From NCBI GenBank assembly GCA_022824685.1, contig JAJDZJ010000239.1, positions 1 through 46,273 on the forward strand: DNA of 46,273 bases. Reading direction: 5' to 3'. The position numbers were made by a program, and so were the translations under genes. Positions 41,823-46,273 of the stretch are shown here, one piece after another. The notes beneath the pieces were generated by a model that worked only from the letters and a program-made list of their open reading frames with translations, searched no databases and was not told the DNA's origin. The stretch is from Caldilineaceae bacterium (GTDB lineage Bacteria > Chloroflexota > Anaerolineae > Caldilineales > Caldilineaceae). Positions within the stretch are counted from its first letter, which is position 1. Every line of letters begins with the position of its first letter.

Positions 41823-43706
41823 ATGAGCGAAACGAGCGAAGCAACCGTCAAGACGACGCCAGCCAATGTCGAGGCCGAGCAGGCAGTGCTCGGCTCTCTG
41901 CTTATCGACCCCGATGCCATTGTCAAAGTCGCAAGCACTCTGCGCGATGCCGATTTCTATCGGGAGCCGCATCAGTGGATTTACAAGGCGCTGCTCTCCC
42001 TCCACGAACGGCGGGAGCCGGCCGACTTCGTTACCCTCGTCGATGAACTCGAACGCAACGATCAGCTGGAGGAAATCGGAGGCCCCGCCTATATCACCCA
42101 GCTGATCAACAGCACGCCCACCGCAATCTTTGTTGACCATTACGCCCGAATTGTAGAACGCACGGCAACCCTGCGCAGGTTGATCGGCGCCGTCCATCAG
42201 ATCGCCGAGCTTGCATATGACGAAAGCCATGAAGTTGATGAGGTTGTCGACCGGGCCGAGAGTATCATATTTGCTGTCAGTGAGAGCCGCATACATCGAG
42301 ACCTTACACCCATTGCCAGAGTCCTGGATGAGGTGGTCGATCAGATCGACTTCCTGGCCCGCAACCAGAACCGGCTCATGGGAGTCCCTACAGGCTTTGT
42401 GCTTCTGGACAAGATGCTGGGCGGCTTCCAGAAGAGCGATCTGATTATTGTTGCCGGCCGTCCTGGCATGGGCAAATCCAGTCTAGGCCTTTCGATCGCA
42501 CAAAACGCGGCCCGCCGGTATGACGCTCGGGTCGCCGTATTCAGCCTGGAGATGAGCAGCGAGCAGGTTGTGCAGCGTCTCCTCTCGATCGAGACTGCCA
42601 TTGACAGCCACCGCCTGCGCATGGGCCAGATCGATGAGGAGGAATGGCCCATTCTGGTCGAAGCGGCAAACACACTGGCGGGGGCCAACATATATGTTGA
42701 CGACACCCCGGGCGCGTCTGTGTTGGAGATTCGCACCAAGGCCCGCCGCCTGTACGCCGAACAGGGAATCGACCTGATCCTGGTCGACTACATGCAGCTA
42801 ATGTCCGGCGGCGGCGGTGGACCCAGAGGCGAGAACCGACAACAGGAGATCAGCTTCATCAGCCGATCCCTCAAAGGCTTGGCCCGAGAACTGAATGTGC
42901 CCGTAATCGCCCTCAGCCAGCTGAGCCGGGCTGTCGAAACCCGGGCCAACAACAAACCGGTCCTCTCCGATCTGAGGGAGAGCGGATGCCTGAGCGGCGA
43001 GACGCTGATCTACCTGCCTGAGTTGGGCCTCCATTTCCCTATACGGGACATGGTATCTGGCGGAGAGTTTCGCGTTGCCGCCCTTGAAGAATCCGGACAG
43101 AAGTTGGTTCCCGCCCTTGTCAGCCGCGCATTCTGCACCGGCACAAAACCGGTCTTCCGGGTCATGACAAGGACGGGGAGGGCAATCCGAGCGACCGCAA
43201 ATCACAAATTTCTGTGCGAGTCGGGTTGGAAGCGTCTGGACGAACTGCGAATTGGTGAACGGACCGCCGCCGCCGCCGCGCCCGAAAGTCTCCCTTCGCC
43301 GCGCCGCAAACCGATTCTTGAGAGGCGAAATGAGAGCGGAAGCAGTCAGCCTGTGAAAGACTGCATGGCGCCTGTTCTTCCCGACCAGGCCGGCGTGTTC
43401 TATGATCCCGTTGCCTCGATCGAGGCGGCTGGCATCGAAGAGGTGTATGATCTCACAGTGCCCGTGTACCACAACTTTGCCGCCAACGGGCTCATCGTGC
43501 ATAACTCGATTGAGCAGGATGCCGACGTTGTCATCTTCGTCTACAGAGAAGACTACTACAATGAAGAGACCGACCGCCAGAATATCGCCGATCTGATGGT
43601 CGCCAAACACCGTCACGGCACGACTGGCACTGTCAGCCTCTATTTCCGCAAGGAATTGACCCAGTTCCGCGATCTAGAGCTGCGCAAAGAGGACCTGGAC
43701 TATTGA
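41823..43706 (+). CDS. dnaB: Replicative DNA helicase DnaB, intein-containing
   Basis: A 627-codon gene for the ring helicase of the replication fork. The N-terminal domain starts [20 protein letters not shown], then [13 protein letters not shown]. The RecA-like domain has Walker [10 protein letters not shown] (around residue 214) and [13 protein letters not shown] as Walker B. After LSDLRESG the frame enters an intein (residues 389-561) and returns at [11 protein letters not shown]; the exteins join to the normal family text, giving a 454-residue helicase. No ribosome site is apparent. The next genes are a DnaD protein and a helicase loader, a replication-restart cassette. Confidence 0.95.
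   Translation: MSETSEATVKTTPANVEAEQAVLGSLLIDPDAIVKVASTLRDADFYREPHQWIYKALLSLHERREPADFVTLVDELERNDQLEEIGGPAYITQLINSTPTAIFVDHYARIVERTATLRRLIGAVHQIAELAYDESHEVDEVVDRAESIIFAVSESRIHRDLTPIARVLDEVVDQIDFLARNQNRLMGVPTGFVLLDKMLGGFQKSDLIIVAGRPGMGKSSLGLSIAQNAARRYDARVAVFSLEMSSEQVVQRLLSIETAIDSHRLRMGQIDEEEWPILVEAANTLAGANIYVDDTPGASVLEIRTKARRLYAEQGIDLILVDYMQLMSGGGGGPRGENRQQEISFISRSLKGLARELNVPVIALSQLSRAVETRANNKPVLSDLRESGCLSGETLIYLPELGLHFPIRDMVSGGEFRVAALEESGQKLVPALVSRAFCTGTKPVFRVMTRTGRAIRATANHKFLCESGWKRLDELRIGERTAAAAAPESLPSPRRKPILERRNESGSSQPVKDCMAPVLPDQAGVFYDPVASIEAAGIEEVYDLTVPVYHNFAANGLIVHNSIEQDADVVIFVYREDYYNEETDRQNIADLMVAKHRHGTTGTVSLYFRKELTQFRDLELRKEDLDY
42987..43505 (+). other. DnaB mini-intein (173 residues)
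   Basis: It begins with cysteine in [14 protein letters not shown] (block A), has [20 protein letters not shown] (block B, with the conserved H), and ends with [20 protein letters not shown] and [16 protein letters not shown] (blocks F/G). The terminal His-Asn is followed by Ser, the first residue of the C-extein. The middle (about 95-130 of the intein) is a short Ala/Pro/Arg-rich spacer with no LAGLIDADG motifs, so no homing endonuclease is left. The insertion point after SDLRESG is the same as that of the classical cyanobacterial DnaB intein. All splicing residues are present. Confidence 0.93.
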
Positions 43707-43721
43707 AGCGCGACGCAGAAG

Positions 43722-43736
43722 CCCCGCCTGGCGGGG
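43722..43736. repeat. GC hairpin just after dnaB
   Basis: CCCCGCC-T-GGCGGGG is a near-perfect inverted repeat 15 bases after the dnaB stop. Read on the minus strand it starts GAATCCCCGCC, similar to the hairpin at 6480-6497. No T-run follows, so it may be a REP-like unit or an mRNA 3' stabiliser. Confidence 0.5.
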
Positions 43737-43888
43737 ATTCTGACAGGTGAGTAGAGACCAATTGCAGCCATCAGAATCGCGATGTTAAGGATTTTAGAGG
43801 TTTGTACGGCCCCGTCACCAGTGGGATTTGGCTTTGCGCCAGTGCGGCTGGTCTTCCTGCAGCGGGCCGCTGTTCCCTCGGAGTGGAC

Positions 43889-44623
43889 ATGACAAGACAG
43901 CTGCCCGGCTTTGTCGGTTTCCCCGATCAAAAAATGCATGCCGTCGTCGTACCGGACCTATTCTTTGTCGACCTGCTGCCTCAGATCGATGATTTGGCTG
44001 AACTGAAGCTGACAGTCTACTTTTTCTGGCTCCTGAATGAGAAGGAAGGGCCGCTGCGCTATGTACGCGGCGACGATCTGCGGCGGGATGAAACGTTGCT
44101 TCAAGGCCTGGCCCTGGATAGCGCCCTGCGCAGCCCTTCTGATGTCCTGGAGGATGCCATCGAGCGAGCCGTTGCCCGCAACACTCTGTTGCGCGTGGAT
44201 GTCGAGGCCGGCGCGAACGAAGGGCGGCAGGAGCGCAACAGCCGGAATCTGCCGTCCAGTGGAGACACCTCGACTGACAGCGGGACATCCGGCGAAGATT
44301 GGTACTTCCTCAATTCCGCCAAGGGCCGTCAGTCCGTCGCTGCCATCCGCCAGGGAAGGCTGACAGAACTCCAGGGGATCGTGCCGGACGAGGCCCGGCT
44401 GCGCGTTGAGCGGCCCAATGTCTTTGTGTTATACGAACAGAACTTCGGCCTCATGACGGCCATGATCGCCGATCAACTCCGCGACCTCGAAAAGAGCTAT
44501 CCGCCTGACTGGATTGTCGATGCGATGGAAATTGCGCTTTTGAACAACAAGCGCCACTTGAACTACATCCGCGGAATCTTGAGACGTTGGGAAACGGAAG
44601 GCAAGGACGAAGGCTATGGATAA
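43889..44623 (+). CDS. DnaD-domain replication initiation protein
   Basis: A 244-residue protein. Residues about 1-130 resemble a winged-helix N-terminus ([20 protein letters not shown], then [20 protein letters not shown]). An Asp/Ser/Thr-rich linker follows. The C-terminal DnaB_2/DnaD domain is clear: [40 protein letters not shown] and [15 protein letters not shown]. DnaD proteins help load the helicase at origins or stalled forks. The ATG at 43889 follows GGAG by 6-7 bases; an 87-base longer frame lacks support. It overlaps the loader gene by 8 bases. Confidence 0.88.
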   Translation: MTRQLPGFVGFPDQKMHAVVVPDLFFVDLLPQIDDLAELKLTVYFFWLLNEKEGPLRYVRGDDLRRDETLLQGLALDSALRSPSDVLEDAIERAVARNTLLRVDVEAGANEGRQERNSRNLPSSGDTSTDSGTSGEDWYFLNSAKGRQSVAAIRQGRLTELQGIVPDEARLRVERPNVFVLYEQNFGLMTAMIADQLRDLEKSYPPDWIVDAMEIALLNNKRHLNYIRGILRRWETEGKDEGYG

Positions 44624-46133
44624 GCTGAACGACCTGTTGCGCGGCTTCACCTATGGGATGGCGGGCATCTCGGAAACGGGCGCACGCGGATCTGCAGGTC
44701 AGGAGAGCTTGCCCGCTGAAGGCGCCGGACAGGGCCGTCAGCGCGAGGCGCCGCCGGGCCTGCCTTCCCGCTCGGAGCGTCGGACGTATTCCCAGCCCGA
44801 GGCCTGCCCCGTTTGCGGCGGCGCCGGCTTCCTCCTGGATAATTTACCGGTAGGGCATCCCGATTTCGGCAAACCAGTCCCATGCCGCTGCAAGCTGGAC
44901 GAGCGCCGCTCGCGACGCAGAAGCCGCCTGCGCAATGTTCATAATCTCGAGGAGCTGACCCGCTATACTTTCGAGGCATTTGACACCGACCTCTCATGGT
45001 TGGCCCCTCACAAACTGGACAGTCTGGTCAATGCCTACGAAACAGCCGTGGCGTTCGCGGAGAAGCCGTCAGGTTGGTTGCTCTTTACGGGCGGTTACGG
45101 ATGCGGCAAGACGCACCTTGCCGCGGCGATTGCCAACCATTGCATCGAGAACGACCGGTCAGCCATCTTCGTGGTCGTGCCCGATCTTCTGGACCATCTT
45201 CGAGCCACGTTCGGACCCAACAGCGAGTCCAGCTACGATGACCTGTTTGACGAGATTCGCAACATGCCGGTGCTCGTCCTGGACGACCTGGGCGTGCAGG
45301 TTGTGACCGCCTGGGCCCAGGAAAAACTGTTCCAGATTCTTAACCACCGCTATAACAGCCAACTTCCCACAGTGCTGACAACGAATCAACGGCTGGAAGA
45401 CCTCGACCAGCGCCTGCGCAGCCGGCTGCAGGACCAGAATCTCGTCAAGAACTTCAAGATCCTTGCTTCCGACCATCGCGCCGGCGCCAACCCGGGCCAG
45501 GGCGATCTGAGCACACTCTCTCTTCACTCTGGCCAACGGTTCGAGACATTCGACGTGCAGCGTCGCAACAGTTCAGCGCAGGCACTTGCCAATCTGCGGG
45601 ACGTCAAACAGGCCGCGGCCGCGTTCGCCGATAGCCCGGGAGGCTGGTTCGTGCTGATTGGGGCCAGCGGCGTGGGCAAAACACATCTGGCCGCGGCGAT
45701 TTCAAACGCGATGCGCGCTTCGGGCCAGGACGACATCATGTTTGTCGTCGTGCCCGATCTTCTCGACTATCTGCGCGCGGCCTTCAATCCCCAGTCGCCG
45801 GTGCCGTACGACCGCCGCTTCGATGAACTGAGGCGGACACCAATGCTGGTGTTGGATGACCTTGGAACGGAGAGCGCAACCCCCTGGGCCAAGGAGAAAC
45901 TGTTCCAACTGCTCAATTTCCGCCATACGGCCCATCTACCAACGGTGATCACAACAAGCACGTCTGAAGAGAGGCTCGAACCCTGGCTGCGTACTCGAAT
46001 CAACGACGTCAACCATTGCCAGGTGTGGAAAATCCGGGCTGAATCCTACCGTGGGAGCGCGGACCAGGCCGGCGGCCTTCGCTCCCCTAGGGGACAGGGC
46101 TCTTCGCGTACGAGGCCGGTCTGGCGGGAGTAG
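44616..46133 (+). CDS. Helicase loader with two tandem DnaC/DnaI-like AAA+ modules
   Basis: A 505-residue protein whose ATG lies inside the end of the DnaD gene. A zinc-knuckle region comes first (C64, C67, C90, C92: CPVC and CRC). Then follow two copies of a DnaC-like ATPase. Module 1 (about 115-280) has [14 protein letters not shown] and [10 protein letters not shown] with [20 protein letters not shown]. Module 2 (about 310-480) has [14 protein letters not shown] and [11 protein letters not shown] with [20 protein letters not shown]. Arginine-rich ends LRSRLQD and LRTRIND are candidate arginine fingers. Both Walker sites are intact. The role is inferred: delivering DnaB to DNA together with the DnaD protein. 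Usual loaders have one module and are about half this length. Confidence 0.9.
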   Translation: MDKLNDLLRGFTYGMAGISETGARGSAGQESLPAEGAGQGRQREAPPGLPSRSERRTYSQPEACPVCGGAGFLLDNLPVGHPDFGKPVPCRCKLDERRSRRRSRLRNVHNLEELTRYTFEAFDTDLSWLAPHKLDSLVNAYETAVAFAEKPSGWLLFTGGYGCGKTHLAAAIANHCIENDRSAIFVVVPDLLDHLRATFGPNSESSYDDLFDEIRNMPVLVLDDLGVQVVTAWAQEKLFQILNHRYNSQLPTVLTTNQRLEDLDQRLRSRLQDQNLVKNFKILASDHRAGANPGQGDLSTLSLHSGQRFETFDVQRRNSSAQALANLRDVKQAAAAFADSPGGWFVLIGASGVGKTHLAAAISNAMRASGQDDIMFVVVPDLLDYLRAAFNPQSPVPYDRRFDELRRTPMLVLDDLGTESATPWAKEKLFQLLNFRHTAHLPTVITTSTSEERLEPWLRTRINDVNHCQVWKIRAESYRGSADQAGGLRSPRGQGSSRTRPVWRE

Positions 46134-46135
46134 AT

Positions 46136-46273
46136 CAGGGCGATTGCATCTAAATTGGGTCAGAACATCGAAATGCAGCCGAATACTCTTCCAGGTCGGG
46201 GTAAGACACAGGGAAATGTACGAAAGATGGCACGTAGACGGAGAATTTAACTTATCTCGCCGACTGAGGGCCT
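46136..46273. repeat. Right copy of 138-bp terminal inverted repeat
   Basis: Exact reverse complement of 2-139. It begins CAGGGCGATTGCATCTAAAT immediately after the helicase-loader stop. A frame starting ATG at 46228 codes MARRRRI and then meets TAA. The opening resembles that of several transposases, but the frame closes at once. Confidence 0.85.

Noticed and set aside
42798..43616. 272-residue minus-strand frame across the intein
   Set aside because: Antisense to dnaB and its intein, both with intact motifs.

Overview
The window reads as chromosomal DNA of an uncultured, GC-rich bacterium. The gene families suggest Chloroflexota (Anaerolineae/Caldilineae-like, possibly a host-associated or marine lineage). 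The clues are a bifunctional-nuclease family protein, a DnaD-type initiation protein beside DnaB, a DnaC-like loader with two AAA modules, two tandem lipoprotein-like class A PBPs, a PhyH/Gfo-Idh pair and a sugar ABC/GH42 locus. This taxonomic call is inference from gene content only. The two window ends are a perfect 138-bp inverted repeat of each other (2-139 and 46136-46273), so the window is probably a contig that stops inside copies of one repeated element.

Left part. At 0.4-2.6 kb two minus-strand genes encode a PhyH-type dioxygenase and a Gfo/Idh/MocA oxidoreductase. From 2.7 to 8.1 kb lies a scrap-yard island: a HEPN/MNT (HepT/MntA-like) toxin-antitoxin pair, a degenerate decamer repeat, a conserved gene beheaded by a solo IS end, a YhfC-like membrane protease gene wedged between two IS5-type transposase tails, and an IS3-family (IS407-like) element whose transposase carries an in-frame TGA. 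Most of the island (3767-7995) is bracketed by two direct copies of a 38-bp dispersed repeat related to the window termini.

Middle. At 8.2-12.1 kb are an M20 peptidase, xseB plus a divergent PAP2 protein, a pseudo-receiver/DUF309 protein and a conserved two-gene unit (small protein plus winged-helix-like protein). At 12.2-14.0 kb a ParA-type ATPase is coupled to a RiboL-PSP-like HEPN protein; this is the best candidate for an undescribed defence or toxin system. At 14.1-19.1 kb follows a minus-strand series: SufR-like regulator, moaA, ErpA/IscA-type protein, DUF2203 protein, rhodanese and a radical SAM protein, led by a clear promoter with a perfect dyad. At 20.0-27.6 kb is a plus-strand carbohydrate locus: secreted Ig-like protein, Tat/lipoprotein sugar-binding protein, two permeases (no ATPase), GH42 enzyme and zinc alcohol dehydrogenase.

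Right part. A DinG/XPD-like helicase is followed by an envelope cluster read on the minus strand: two paralogous bifunctional PBPs, then a secreted protein with a duplicated domain, LysM and fasciclin, closed by a strong terminator. After tRNA-Cys come a zinc-ribbon cold-shock protein, a putative tRNA-queuosine mannosyltransferase and a bifunctional-nuclease protein. The window closes with a replication cassette: dnaB with a 173-residue mini-intein, dnaD, and an overlapping gene for a helicase loader containing two DnaC-like AAA modules.
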